This document shows positions 1-9,261 of a stretch of 64,000 bases of DNA, one piece after another. The stretch comes from Parvicella tangerina (GTDB lineage Bacteria > Bacteroidota > Bacteroidia > Flavobacteriales_D > Parvicellaceae), in assembly GCF_907165195.1 (NCBI RefSeq), contig NZ_OU015584.1, forward strand, positions 2,261,291 through 2,325,290, read 5' to 3'. The notes under the pieces are model-generated. The model saw only the letters and a list, made by a program, of their open reading frames with translations, was not told the origin of the DNA and ran no database searches. The position numbers and the translations under genes were made by a program. How positions within the stretch are numbered: position 1 is the stretch's first letter; every line of letters starts with the position of its first letter.

Positions 1-15
1 TAATTAGAGTTTTAT

Positions 16-471
16 TTAGTCTTCATCATCGTCATCATCTTCCTTCTCTACTTTCTTTTTGAGGACTTTGCCTTTAGCATCTATCACAACTTCCATTGTT
101 GATTCACCTTTTTCTAATTCCATTTCATATCCAGAGAATTTTGGCGTTTCTATACTTTCAGCAGCTTCAACTTTATATCCATTAAATTCTGCTGACAAAG
201 TTTGTTTTACAGCTGACGGAAGATCACTCTTGCTTACTTCATGTTCTGTTTCTTTCCATTCTCCATCATTTGAGAAATTGGCTGAATATTCTTTTCCATC
301 CAATTTAAATTCGGCTTCCCACTCAGTACTATTTTCTTTTTCCCACTTTACGCGTTCGGCATTGGAGAATTTAGCTTTATAAGCTTCTTGAACTTCTGCT
401 GGAGCACTTTGTGCACATGATACCGCTGTCATACCGATCATCGCTATCATTATAAATACTGTCTTTTTCAT
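16..471 (-). CDS. Secreted PepSY-like domain protein
   Basis: A 151-residue exported protein. Residues 1-18 are a hydrophobic signal peptide ending AVS before Cys19, so it may be a lipoprotein, although the lipobox is imperfect. The rest has two beta-rich repeats of the PepSY-like (BLIP-like) type, with the FSNDGEW and VIDAKGKVL strand patterns, and ends in a run of about ten acidic residues. Such proteins are common in Bacteroidota next to two-component systems; their molecular role is not established. It lies downstream of the kinase gene on the same strand, and the 75 bp gap holds its own promoter with a box shared with the response-regulator promoter, so it is probably a target of that system. 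Ion or metal binding by the acidic tail is only a guess. Confidence 0.8.
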   Translation of the reverse strand: MKKTVFIMIAMIGMTAVSCAQSAPAEVQEAYKAKFSNAERVKWEKENSTEWEAEFKLDGKEYSANFSNDGEWKETEHEVSKSDLPSAVKQTLSAEFNGYKVEAAESIETPKFSGYEMELEKGESTMEVVIDAKGKVLKKKVEKEDDDDDED

Positions 472-496
472 TGGTATTAATTTTTAAGTTATGCAT

Positions 497-531
497 CAAA
501 GTAACAACCCACTTCTGAAGAAAATCTGTAG
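497..531 (-). promoter_or_regulatory. Promoter and response-regulator box of the PepSY-like gene
   Basis: On the minus strand a -7-like element (TTACTTTG, plus-strand 497-504) is preceded by 8 nt and then a direct repeat with 11-bp period (plus strand TTCTGAAG at 513-520 and ATCTGTAG at 524-531). An 11-bp direct repeat is the usual footprint of OmpR-type regulators. The same box at the same 8-nt distance precedes the response-regulator gene. Confidence 0.6.
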
Positions 532-545
532 AAAATTATTATCTC

Positions 546-1787
546 TTATTTTTTAACAGAAATTTTGAAATCGCCCTGCTTATTCGTCACTTCTATTTCC
601 ATGTTTGAAAGATCTACTATCCTTTTCACAATAGATAAACCAAGCCCTGTAGAAGAATCTGCATCGTTACCTTTTTTGAATCTCTCAAAAACCTGTTTTT
701 CATCAATAGCAATTTCCGTAGGATTCGATATGCTAAAATATGATCCGGTTATGATGATATTAATGTTGCTTCCAGAAAGTGAATGCTTGATGGCGTTAGA
801 CAATAAATTGATCACCAAAACATTGGCTAGGATCGAATCCATTTCAACTCTTAACTTTCCTTCCTCCACAATATTGACATTTAGATCCTTCTGCTCTATT
901 AATTGTTCTAATTCTTCTGACTTTTCTTTAATCAGTGAGTTGAATTCAATTTCTGACACATCATTGAATTGCTGATTATCTATTTTTGCCAATAACAATA
1001 GTTTCTGATTCAATTTTGACAAACGCTGTACCGATTGATAACAAGCATATAGCTTATCATAATTCTCTTTTGAGTGTTCCTCCTGTAAAACCTCATCCAG
1101 ATTCATCGATATTATCGAAAGAGGTGTTTGTATCTCATGCGAAGCATTTTCAGTGAATTCTTTAAGTGTTTTATAATCTTTATGCAACTGCTCTGTCAAC
1201 AACTCTAACGAATGCTTCAGATCCTGAAACTCATCAATATCCGAATCCTTAAGATCCAGATGGTCTGTAGAAGTAAATGAAAAAGTCCTCAATTCATCTA
1301 TATTATTGTAAAAGGGCTTCCAGAGTTTTAGTGATAATCGATTGTTAAATACAAGAAGCAATAGAAATATAAGTAGAAGGATCACCCCCATTGACAAAAT
1401 TATGGCAATCATAAAATCTTTACTCTCAATGGTAGAATGCCTTACTTTTATCAAGTAGATTTTTCTGTTAACCTCTTTTACAGAAATCAACTCTCGAAAT
1501 GGCTCCTCTTCTTTTTCTATTGGATCATAAACAAGCACATCTTTGATTCCTTCTTCAATATTTTCGGCAGATTGAATCTCTTCAACTTCAATAACCGGAT
1601 AAATTGAAATGAACTCCGGATTGGTTTTGAGCTGCTCGACAATCCTTAACTCGTCCACACGGAGCTTCTCATCAACCTCATCAGCCATATAATAGGTTAA
1701 AGAAAAAAACAGCAAAATTATCGCAAGAGGAATTACTCCTAGAAGGATCAAAATGAAGTTCCTATTTGTTTTCTTGATCAGCTTCAT
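546..1787 (-). CDS. Sensor histidine kinase (HisKA/HATPase)
   Basis: Membrane histidine kinase of 413 residues, the partner of the adjacent OmpR-type regulator. Two membrane segments (about 11-34 and 124-148) enclose a small extracytoplasmic sensor region of about 90 residues. The HisKA box SHEIQTPLS has its phospho-acceptor at His217. The ATPase part shows the N box (LINLLSNAIKHS) and the G2 box (STGLGLSIVKRIV). The ATG overlaps the regulator stop by 4 bp, so the two are co-translated. The ligand is unknown; many Bacteroidota kinases of this layout next to PepSY-like genes respond to metals or envelope state, which is inference only. Confidence 0.92.
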   Translation of the reverse strand: MKLIKKTNRNFILILLGVIPLAIILLFFSLTYYMADEVDEKLRVDELRIVEQLKTNPEFISIYPVIEVEEIQSAENIEEGIKDVLVYDPIEKEEEPFRELISVKEVNRKIYLIKVRHSTIESKDFMIAIILSMGVILLLIFLLLLVFNNRLSLKLWKPFYNNIDELRTFSFTSTDHLDLKDSDIDEFQDLKHSLELLTEQLHKDYKTLKEFTENASHEIQTPLSIISMNLDEVLQEEHSKENYDKLYACYQSVQRLSKLNQKLLLLAKIDNQQFNDVSEIEFNSLIKEKSEELEQLIEQKDLNVNIVEEGKLRVEMDSILANVLVINLLSNAIKHSLSGSNINIIITGSYFSISNPTEIAIDEKQVFERFKKGNDADSSTGLGLSIVKRIVDLSNMEIEVTNKQGDFKISVKK

Positions 1788-2461
1788 GAATTGCCATATT
1801 TGTATCCAATCCCGTGAACAGTATTCAAATAATCTTCTCCTCCAGCTCTCTCAATCTTTTTACGAAGATTTTTAATATGGGTATAGATAAAATCATAATT
1901 CTCTATGTAATCTAAATTATCTCCCCACAAATGTTCTGCAATAGACTCCTTGGTCAGAACTCTGTTCTTATTGTTGATCAAATAAAGTAACAGCGTTAAT
2001 TCTTTTTTGGTAAGTGGTAATAACTCCCCATTCACATAAGCCTGATTCTCTGAAATATTCACTTTTATCTCATTGAATTGAATATACGTATCACCTTTAT
2101 AAACCTTTCTTCTAACCAACGCCTTTACTCGAGAGTTCAATTCTCCTAAATGAAATGGTTTGGTCAAATAGTCATCGGCCCCCCGGTCTAACCCATTAAT
2201 TTTGTCATCCAGAGAGTCCTTAGCTGACAAAATGAGTACTCCAGAGCTTTCTTGTGTTTTACTAATCATTGGTAGAATACCCATCCCACTACCATCAGGT
2301 AAAGTAATATCCAAGATCACTACATCAAACTGGTGTGAAATGAGTTTATCTTCAGCCTCTATTTTATCTTCAGCCGTAATGACCAACTCTCCCATCTTCC
2401 GAAAAAACTCGGCAACAGTTTCTCTCAAATCCTTTTCGTCTTCTACAATAAGTAGTTTCAT
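1784..2461 (-). CDS. OmpR/PhoB-family response regulator
   Basis: A 225-residue cytoplasmic regulator. The receiver domain (1-115) has the acidic pair at Glu7/Asp8, phospho-acceptor Asp51 in VILDITLPD and the conserved Lys in LTKPFHLGEL. The C-terminal winged helix (about 125-222) has the family signature near GIGYKYG. First gene of a regulator-kinase unit, with the PepSY-like gene behind. A direct repeat with 11-bp spacing upstream of its start suggests autoregulation. Confidence 0.95.
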   Translation of the reverse strand: MKLLIVEDEKDLRETVAEFFRKMGELVITAEDKIEAEDKLISHQFDVVILDITLPDGSGMGILPMISKTQESSGVLILSAKDSLDDKINGLDRGADDYLTKPFHLGELNSRVKALVRRKVYKGDTYIQFNEIKVNISENQAYVNGELLPLTKKELTLLLYLINNKNRVLTKESIAEHLWGDNLDYIENYDFIYTHIKNLRKKIERAGGEDYLNTVHGIGYKYGNS

Positions 2462-2465
2462 AAAT

Positions 2466-2500
2466 CTAAGATATACTGAATTTCTGAAGAAATTCTGAAG
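2466..2500 (-). promoter_or_regulatory. Response-regulator promoter with direct-repeat box
   Basis: The plus strand reads TTCTGAAG at 2482-2489 and again at 2493-2500, an 11-bp direct repeat. Eight nt away lies a degenerate -7 element (minus-strand TATCTTAG, 2466-2473) close to the ATG at 2461. The box and its spacing match the one upstream of the PepSY-like gene. Confidence 0.6.
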
Positions 2501-2678
2501 ATCATTTATAGTTACCGATAACTTTTTTAAAAAAGTTTACCACGCTAATATTTTTTGACTTTTATTTGCCCCGTAAATTTTAAACTAAAGGTTACGGAAT
2601 TTCTATTCCACTAGAAAAAATCAGCTTTCTGCTGGTATTTTACATTTTTAGAATAATCACTTTTAACATTATTAAGCA

Positions 2679-4100
2679 TTGAAAACAATCGAGCGAATTG
2701 TCCCTGAGACATTTGACGCCCAGAATCACTGGTATGAAAAATCATTAAACGCTACCATCCACCCCATGGTAAGCTATTTTTTGAACTTGAGTAAAGAACG
2801 TATCATTAATCGTTATTGCCACTTAAACCCTACGGTTCAGAGAGATTACCTGCAAAGTATTCTTGATTACAAACCAAAATATTACCTGCTTTCTGGTGCT
2901 GACCTTCTTCATGTAACCACAGAAAAAGGAGTTCGACAAATGGTAATTATAGAAAACAACTCTTGTCCTTCTGGTCAGAAGTCTATGCCATTGCTGGATG
3001 AGTTCAATGAGCAAGGTGGTTATAAAACATTCATGGAGCAGACCATCCAACCACTTTTGAAAAAGAACTTTAAGCATGATATTGCTGTCGTTTATGACAA
3101 AAACTACATGGAGGCTTCTGGTTATGCTCATGCGTTGGCTGATCTCACGAAAAAAGAAGTTCACCTCGTTCCGTTCTACAACAATCAAAACAATGACCAT
3201 ATCAGGCTCGAAGATGAGTATCTTGAAATTTCGACAGGAGAAGGCTGGAAAAGGTTGAGTCTTGTTTTTAGGTATCTCACGCAAAAACCATGGAACCGAT
3301 TACCCATCAAGTCAAAAACAATCATCGTCAACCCAACCATTGTATGTTTAGCAGGAGGCAGGAACAAATTAATGGCCTCAAAGGCTTATGCTCAGTTTAA
3401 TGAGGAACTACGCGAAAATCACCTGGAAATACGAACACCAAAAACTATTTGGGATGTAGAGAAAATAGAGATCCCAGGCATCGTGAAATCAATGGGAGGA
3501 AAAGCTGTGGTTAAGAATCCCTACAGCAATGCTGGACAGGGAGTGTACACCATAGTGAACGAACAAGAACTAGACGAGTTTATGGCACAAGATTTTGACT
3601 ATGATAAATTCATTGTTCAAAGTTTAGTGGGTAATTATAATTGGAGTTCCACAACATCCAGTGGTCGCTTTTATCATGTTGGAACGGTGCCCAATAAAAA
3701 AGGTAATTCCTATGTCCTTGATTTTCGAATGATGATTCACGCAACGCCAGGAGGCTATCGTCCCATCAGTATCTACTCACGCAGGGCTAAAGCTCCTTTG
3801 AAGGATACGCTTGAGGACGGTAGGTCATCATGGGACGTTCTAGGAACCAATCTTTCCGTAAAAAAAGGCGAGAACGAATGGGGATCAGACACCAATCGAC
3901 TTCTACTCATGGAGAGAAAGGAATTTAATCAACTGGGAATTGGTTTAGACGATCTTATCGAGGCCTACATTCAAACTGTTCTATCATCTATTGCTATCGA
4001 TAAAATGGCGATTCAACTTATCGGAACGCGAGGAAACCTCAAACGTAAATTATTCAGATCACTTAACGATGATGACTCGCTCATCCACGAAATACTTTAA
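2679..4100 (+). CDS. ATP-grasp-type ligase of unknown substrate
   Basis: A 473-residue soluble protein with an ATP-grasp core. The segment GKAVVKNPYSNAGQGVYTI gives the ATP-binding lysine and glycine-rich loop, FIVQSLVGNYNW matches the adenine-binding strand, and LDFRMMIHATPGGYR fits the metal-binding end of the fold. ATP-grasp enzymes join a carboxylate to an amine or thiol using ATP; the substrate here cannot be told. The only in-frame start giving the whole protein is a TTG. It ends 3 bp before an aspartoacylase/succinylglutamate-desuccinylase-like gene. ATP-grasp ligases and M14-like amidohydrolases often pair up, suggesting linked synthesis and breakdown, or modification, of an acylated amino acid or peptide. 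Confidence 0.7.
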   Translation: MKTIERIVPETFDAQNHWYEKSLNATIHPMVSYFLNLSKERIINRYCHLNPTVQRDYLQSILDYKPKYYLLSGADLLHVTTEKGVRQMVIIENNSCPSGQKSMPLLDEFNEQGGYKTFMEQTIQPLLKKNFKHDIAVVYDKNYMEASGYAHALADLTKKEVHLVPFYNNQNNDHIRLEDEYLEISTGEGWKRLSLVFRYLTQKPWNRLPIKSKTIIVNPTIVCLAGGRNKLMASKAYAQFNEELRENHLEIRTPKTIWDVEKIEIPGIVKSMGGKAVVKNPYSNAGQGVYTIVNEQELDEFMAQDFDYDKFIVQSLVGNYNWSSTTSSGRFYHVGTVPNKKGNSYVLDFRMMIHATPGGYRPISIYSRRAKAPLKDTLEDGRSSWDVLGTNLSVKKGENEWGSDTNRLLLMERKEFNQLGIGLDDLIEAYIQTVLSSIAIDKMAIQLIGTRGNLKRKLFRSLNDDDSLIHEIL

Positions 4101-4103
4101 ATT

Positions 4104-5072
4104 ATGGAAAATACCTTTCAAAATGTGCCAGTTATAAAGAAACTGAAACTGGATGATATTGAGCATAATAGCATCGCTTATCGATGGCTTCATATCGTTT
4201 CAAATGGTATCGGACAGCCTATCTATATTCCTATCATAATTGCTAAGGGGCTAAAAGACGGCCCTACGCTTGGAATTACCGCAGTTGTTCACGGAAATGA
4301 ACTAAATGGCATGTCAGTTATTCAGCGTTTCTTTAACGGAATGGAATTGAATAAGCTTTCTGGAACTGTTGTTGGCGTTCCTGTAGTAAACGTTCCTTCT
4401 TTGATGAATAATGAGCGACACTTTATTGATGGCCAAGATCTCAACCGCATTATGCCAGGCAAGAAGAATGGGAACAGAAGTGAAATCTATGCTCATCGTG
4501 TTATGGAGCGTATCGTGAAACATTTTGATTTTCTATTAGACTTACATACAGCTAGCTTTGGAAGAGTAAACTCTTACTACATTCGAGCGGATCTATCTTC
4601 AAAAATGGCGTATGATCTCGCTTATATGCAAAACCCGTCAATCATTCTTAATGCTCCTCCTACAGATGGAACATTAAGAGGTGCTGCATCAAGCCTTGGA
4701 ATAGATGCAATTACAGTTGAAGTTGGTGACCCGAATCGCTTCCAAAAAGGAATGATCAGGTCAAGCCTCACCGGGGTTTACAACACCCTAGTCTTTCTTA
4801 AGATGTATGAAGACGTGATTGAACACGACAATGAAGAACCTGTGGTCTGTAATAACTCTTATTGGATCTATACCGATCTCGGAGGCATTCTACAAGTACA
4901 TGTGAGTCTCTCTGAACAGGTTTACAAAGACCAAAAAATCGCCACCCTAAGAAACGTCTTTGGACAAATATTAAAAGAATATCATTGTCCTGCGGATGGA
5001 ATCGTAATTGGAAAAAGTGTCAATCCGATCAGTCAAACGGGGAGCAGGATCATTCACTTGGGTATTATTTAA
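4104..5072 (+). CDS. Succinylglutamate desuccinylase/aspartoacylase family hydrolase
   Basis: A 322-residue zinc-dependent amidohydrolase of the AstE/AspA branch of the M14 fold. Zinc ligands are in HGNELNG (His and Glu) and in LDLHTASFG (His); DLNRIMPG is the family substrate-binding signature and TVEVGDP carries the likely catalytic Glu. The C-terminal third resembles the barrel-like domain of this family. It probably removes an acyl group from an amino-acid-like substrate. It follows the ATP-grasp gene with a 3-bp gap, so the two are surely co-transcribed, and converges with the next gene after only 3 bp. Confidence 0.85.
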   Translation: MENTFQNVPVIKKLKLDDIEHNSIAYRWLHIVSNGIGQPIYIPIIIAKGLKDGPTLGITAVVHGNELNGMSVIQRFFNGMELNKLSGTVVGVPVVNVPSLMNNERHFIDGQDLNRIMPGKKNGNRSEIYAHRVMERIVKHFDFLLDLHTASFGRVNSYYIRADLSSKMAYDLAYMQNPSIILNAPPTDGTLRGAASSLGIDAITVEVGDPNRFQKGMIRSSLTGVYNTLVFLKMYEDVIEHDNEEPVVCNNSYWIYTDLGGILQVHVSLSEQVYKDQKIATLRNVFGQILKEYHCPADGIVIGKSVNPISQTGSRIIHLGII

Positions 5073-5075
5073 TAA

Positions 5076-5867
5076 TTACCCATTGACCTCTTTAATGAGC
5101 TTCACGTAATCTTGGTAATTATCAATTTCCAGATCTTCGTTGTCGGCTTTATAATAAGGTTTTCCTAACATCAATATCTCTTCAGCTTCATTAGGATAGT
5201 TCTTTGCTCTGTAGTTATAATAAGCAATTAAACCTTCTTTAAAATAGTATTGCTGAGAGGGTGTCATTTCTGAGAAGTCCAATTCAAACTCAAATTCATC
5301 ATCTTCTTCATCAAGTTTTGCAAGGGCTTCTTTTATTTCATCTTTCCCAGAAGACTTATCGTTTGCATAAACGTAGTGAACACCAAGCATGAGCTGAACA
5401 CCAACATCATCTGGGTCAATTCTTTTCAGCTTCTTCAGGAGTGACTTGGATTTACGATAATCCTTTTCCGTTCCGCCCAATTCGTAATTTTCAATTTGTT
5501 CTGCTACTTCAAACTTGATCTTTTCAATGAAGTCCTTAGCATCTTTTTCGAACAGATATTCCTTATCTTTTCTACGATACTTTGTTAGATACTTTAGACA
5601 TTCTCTGTACGCTTTGGGATAGTCCTCAACGTACTTGTGGTCTCTGCTGATCTCATAATACGTCATAGATGTATACAAATACGGTAACGGATCCCTTTTC
5701 GTTTCATCCTTATCCATATACTTTTCAGCTTTTTTGAGGCATTTTTCATAATCTCCATCTACGTACAACACCAGCAAATCCATATAGTCATTAGCCGTTT
5801 GACTCTGCATGGGCAGCGCTGCAAAGATTGCAATGATGAATAAAAGAGGTGTAGTAAACAACTTCAT
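5076..5867 (-). CDS. Secreted TPR-like hypothetical protein
   Basis: 263 residues with a signal peptide (about 1-22, ending before QTAND). The mature part is alpha-helical with TPR-like helix pairs (for example LLVLYVDGDYEKCLKKAEKY, and the segment with VGVQLMLGVHYVYA) and charged acidic and lysine-rich runs. No enzymatic motif is visible. TPR proteins of this size in Bacteroidota are typically periplasmic scaffolds; no specific partner can be inferred. Confidence 0.7.
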   Translation of the reverse strand: MKLFTTPLLFIIAIFAALPMQSQTANDYMDLLVLYVDGDYEKCLKKAEKYMDKDETKRDPLPYLYTSMTYYEISRDHKYVEDYPKAYRECLKYLTKYRRKDKEYLFEKDAKDFIEKIKFEVAEQIENYELGGTEKDYRKSKSLLKKLKRIDPDDVGVQLMLGVHYVYANDKSSGKDEIKEALAKLDEEDDEFEFELDFSEMTPSQQYYFKEGLIAYYNYRAKNYPNEAEEILMLGKPYYKADNEDLEIDNYQDYVKLIKEVNG

Positions 5868-5994
5868 AATGTTCTGATTTTTTTTTATTTATTCCTAGTT
5901 ACATTATATGAATTACAAAATAAATACCAAATTTATTTTGTTAAATATTTCTTAAACACGATTTTAATTCTAAAAAACTACCGATTCGAACCAA

Positions 5995-6603
5995 TTAGTT
6001 TTCAACTTCATGAATAAAGTTCTTGATCGTTTCAAAAGGTCCATCTACCAAGCCTGCATTGATCACCCAATCAGGCACCTTCCCCCCAGGATCGGTGACG
6101 CCTTCATAAACGATATGGGTAACACCTTCTTTCCTTGTAAACTTCCATTTGGTGGTGGATTCCGTAATTCGAACAACATCTTCAACCTCCTTCTTCACAC
6201 CTTCAATTGCGACTAAGCTGACCTCTGCTTTGTTGGCAGAGTGCTTATTCTTACTTGCTTTGATTATAATATCTCTGTCTAATACTGGCCATGGAGCATC
6301 CATTAACATATAACACAAAACATCATCCGTTTTGGAGGGTATAATACTCGCTTCTTCTACTGTATAACTCCAATTTACGTGATTTTCGAGATCCAAAAGA
6401 AAGTTGACACAATCATCAATTGAGGCTGTGGTTGACGCTACGGCTCTGTAAGTTTTAAGCACTGCATTTTCCTGACTTTTAACAAAAACCTCAATACCAT
6501 CCTGTTTTTTTCGAGACGTCCAATCTCGCTGGGCAAAACCAGTTGTCGTAAAAAATAGAATAACAATAAAAAATGTAACGCTTATTGGAATGTTGACCTT
6601 CAT
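5995..6603 (-). CDS. Exported START/SRPBCC-domain protein
   Basis: 202 residues with a signal peptide (about 1-24, ending GFAQ). The mature protein matches the START lipid-binding helix-grip fold: GIEVFVKSQENAVLKTYRAV at the N-terminal strand, the central segment with YMLMDAPWPVLDRDIIIKAS, and a C-terminal helix (GPFETIKNFIHEVE). Likely binds a hydrophobic ligand in the periplasm; the ligand is unknown. It stands alone, with AT-rich spacers on both sides. Confidence 0.82.
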   Translation of the reverse strand: MKVNIPISVTFFIVILFFTTTGFAQRDWTSRKKQDGIEVFVKSQENAVLKTYRAVASTTASIDDCVNFLLDLENHVNWSYTVEEASIIPSKTDDVLCYMLMDAPWPVLDRDIIIKASKNKHSANKAEVSLVAIEGVKKEVEDVVRITESTTKWKFTRKEGVTHIVYEGVTDPGGKVPDWVINAGLVDGPFETIKNFIHEVEN

Positions 6604-6645
6604 TTGACATCAAATTTGTACATCCCAAAATATAGTCAAAAATTC

Positions 6646-7461
6646 CTAAACGGCTACATCATGCTCTCTTAGGGCGTCATTTAGAGAAGTTTTAAGGTCA
6701 GTACTAGCTTTACGTTCCCCAATAATTAACGCACAAGGAACCTGATAATTACCTGCTGGAAACTCTTTGGTATAACTACCTGGTATTACCACTTTTCTAG
6801 CTGGAACTTCTCCTCTGTATTCTTGCGGTTGCTCTCCAGTTACATCAATAATTTTAGTCGATTTCGTAAGGACTACATTTGCTCCTAAAACAGCCTCCTT
6901 CCCTACTCTTACTCCTTCTACAACTATGCAACGACTACCTATGAATGCACCATCTTCAATGATAACCGGACTAGCTTGAAGCGGCTCTAAAACTCCTCCA
7001 ATTCCAACTCCTCCACTCAAGTGGACATTTTTTCCGATTTGAGCACATGACCCAACCGTTGCCCAAGTATCTACCATCGTACCCTCATCTACATAAGCTC
7101 CAATATTTACATAAGAAGGCATCATGATTACTCCTTTACTGATATAAGCTCCATATCGGGCAACTGCATGAGGAACTACCCTAACACCAAGTTCTTTATA
7201 ATTGGATTTCAGTGCCATTTTATCGTGAAACTCAAAGGGTCCGACCTCAATCGTTTCCATTTTTCGAATGGGAAAATACATAACAACTGCTTTCTTCACC
7301 CACTCATTCACCAACCAATCAGTACCGTCAGGTTCTGCTGTTCTTAGTCTTCCTTTGTCTATTTCTTCAATTACTTGCTCAATAGCATCCGTAACGACTT
7401 TATCTTTAAGCAATGTTCTATCCTCCCAAGCCGCTTCAATAACTTTCTTAAGTTCACTCAT
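6646..7461 (-). CDS. dapD: 2,3,4,5-tetrahydropyridine-2,6-dicarboxylate N-succinyltransferase
   Basis: DapD transfers succinyl from succinyl-CoA to tetrahydrodipicolinate in the lysine/diaminopimelate pathway. The 271-residue length fits the family. An N-terminal helical domain is followed by left-handed beta-helix hexapeptide repeats (SKGVIMMPSYVNIGAYVDEG, then repeats with GSCAQIGKNVHLSGG and IGSRCIVVEGV). An upstream in-frame GTG would add 11 residues, but a promoter -7 element (7483-7490) lies inside that extension, so the ATG at 7461 is chosen. The neighbours are unrelated to lysine synthesis. Confidence 0.95.
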   Translation of the reverse strand: MSELKKVIEAAWEDRTLLKDKVVTDAIEQVIEEIDKGRLRTAEPDGTDWLVNEWVKKAVVMYFPIRKMETIEVGPFEFHDKMALKSNYKELGVRVVPHAVARYGAYISKGVIMMPSYVNIGAYVDEGTMVDTWATVGSCAQIGKNVHLSGGVGIGGVLEPLQASPVIIEDGAFIGSRCIVVEGVRVGKEAVLGANVVLTKSTKIIDVTGEQPQEYRGEVPARKVVIPGSYTKEFPAGNYQVPCALIIGERKASTDLKTSLNDALREHDVAV

Positions 7462-7482
7462 TGTGTTGTCTTTTTGTAATTT

Positions 7483-7490
7483 CAAAGATA
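7483..7490 (-). promoter_or_regulatory. dapD promoter -7 element
   Basis: The minus strand reads TATCTTTG, a full match to the Bacteroidota -7 consensus TAnnTTTG, 22 bp from the dapD ATG. No clear TTG is seen at -33, so recognition may rest mainly on the -7 box. Confidence 0.5.
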
Positions 7491-7521
7491 GCACTCGTAA
7501 ACTTTTATAAATTCATTACTT

Positions 7522-9261
7522 TTGAATGTTTTGAAAACGTTATCAACGATACTTCTTATTCTGCTCTCAATTAGCTACTTAGGTCAATCTCCCCTAGTAT
7601 ATAACCAAGGGATGATCTACAATGATGCCCTAATTCATGTGAATGGTGATTGGGAGAATCAACACAATAGCACCCTACTAACGAATCACGGTGAAATATG
7701 GTTAAGAGCGGATAATAATAACGGTGATTTCTATATTTCGGACTCAGCCCTTGTTAGTGGCGGTGGTGTGTATCGATTAGAAAATGACTGGTCAAACTCA
7801 GGTGTTTTCATAGCTGACCGTAGCCATGTATATCTCGATGGTTCAAATCAACTCATCACTGGTGACAGCGTCACACAATATTTTGACTTAACACTCGAGG
7901 GAAGTGGTGTTAAATCACAAACGATCCATTCGGAAGTCGAGCATCAGCTCAATCTGAACAATCTAGAACTTGCTACACAGAATTTTGAAATGTACGTCTC
8001 CAATAGCTGGGATAGCGCTATTATTCACCAAAGCACCTACCTCAGTGAAGGTTTTGTAAGCAGCCTAACCGGTGGATTGTTAATTCGTAAAACGGATAGT
8101 ACAAAAACGTATCTATTTCCTGTAGGTTCCTCAGCGAATGGTCATCAGTTCAGACCAGTTACCATCGAGAATCAATCACTAAATTCGGAGCGCGTGGGTG
8201 TACGAATGATTCCAGAAGACGCGACATTAAATGGGCTGGATAGAGAAGAGAAAGACAGTCTAATCTGTTTTATTAATGATGATTATTATCATGAAATTAA
8301 AGCCGTAGAAAATCTAGACCAGAGTAACATCACGGTTTACTATGACCCAAACCTTGAACCGAATTGGAATATTTTAGCTCAATGGAATACGCCTAGTTCT
8401 AATCGGTGGAATATGCTTAACACCAACGGTTCATCACTGTACAGTTACTCAGGTCGTACAGTGAGTAATCACAACAACTTCAGTAATGATTACTATGCTT
8501 TGGGATACTACAACGAATTTTCGCCCAATATTTATGGCGATACGATTATTTGTGACACCACTGCTCTTTACACCTATTCAACAGACAGTTACTCTTCCTA
8601 TTCATGGGTAGCTACCAACACTAATGGAACTATTACCAATAGTAACCAAGAACAAATTGAGTTATTTTGGCCGAATGACCCAAACACTGAACTATCGTTA
8701 ACTACAACCGATAGTTATGGATGTGTTTCTCCAGCAGCTACTATCTCCATTGCTATTGACCATATTTCCGCTAGTTATGATACTATAGCTGTAGGTGGTG
8801 CAGGAACCATTATTTTCGAAAACACCAGTCTTGGAGCGGATGACATTGAATGGACTATTGGAGATTACATTTCTTACAACGATCAAGAGGAATTTACTTT
8901 CACCGATATTGGAACTTATGATGTACAGTTGATTGCGACTAACAACCTGGGGTGCTCTGATACTACAACTGGTGTTTTAGAAATCCCAGCTCTCTTTTGG
9001 GTACCAAACGTTATTACTCCAAATGGCAACGGAGAAAATGACCTTTTTTATATCGATGCCCTGGGCGTAGATGAGTATCGTTTGATTATCTATGATCGTT
9101 GGGGACTAAAAATGTTTGAAAGCACCAACGCGGCATGGGACGGTAAGAACCAAACCAATAATCAGCCCGTACCAGAAGGAACCTATTATTTTATTTACAC
9201 CGCAATTGACTACTCTGGTGTGAGACATGAGTATACAGGTCCAATTTCGCTATTCCGATAG
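7522..9261 (+). CDS. T9SS type B secreted protein (gliding-motility-associated C-terminus)
   Basis: 579 residues starting at TTG with a signal peptide (about 1-22). The first 350 residues are beta-rich and repetitive. PKD-like sequence follows (GTYDVQLIATNNLGCSDTTT). The last 90 residues are a classical type B sorting domain, with VPNVITPNGNGENDLFYI, then IYDRWGLKMFES and PVPEGTYYFIY. Such domains direct outer-membrane passage by the type IX secretion system and surface attachment or release; porQ in this window shows the host has T9SS parts. Its binding or adhesive role is unknown. The 3' end overlaps the convergent SpoIID-like gene by 12 bp. Confidence 0.9.
   Translation: MNVLKTLSTILLILLSISYLGQSPLVYNQGMIYNDALIHVNGDWENQHNSTLLTNHGEIWLRADNNNGDFYISDSALVSGGGVYRLENDWSNSGVFIADRSHVYLDGSNQLITGDSVTQYFDLTLEGSGVKSQTIHSEVEHQLNLNNLELATQNFEMYVSNSWDSAIIHQSTYLSEGFVSSLTGGLLIRKTDSTKTYLFPVGSSANGHQFRPVTIENQSLNSERVGVRMIPEDATLNGLDREEKDSLICFINDDYYHEIKAVENLDQSNITVYYDPNLEPNWNILAQWNTPSSNRWNMLNTNGSSLYSYSGRTVSNHNNFSNDYYALGYYNEFSPNIYGDTIICDTTALYTYSTDSYSSYSWVATNTNGTITNSNQEQIELFWPNDPNTELSLTTTDSYGCVSPAATISIAIDHISASYDTIAVGGAGTIIFENTSLGADDIEWTIGDYISYNDQEEFTFTDIGTYDVQLIATNNLGCSDTTTGVLEIPALFWVPNVITPNGNGENDLFYIDALGVDEYRLIIYDRWGLKMFESTNAAWDGKNQTNNQPVPEGTYYFIYTAIDYSGVRHEYTGPISLFR

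Noticed and set aside
7462-7494. GTG start for dapD 11 codons upstream
   Set aside because: The predicted -7 promoter element lies within it, and the family begins at the downstream ATG.
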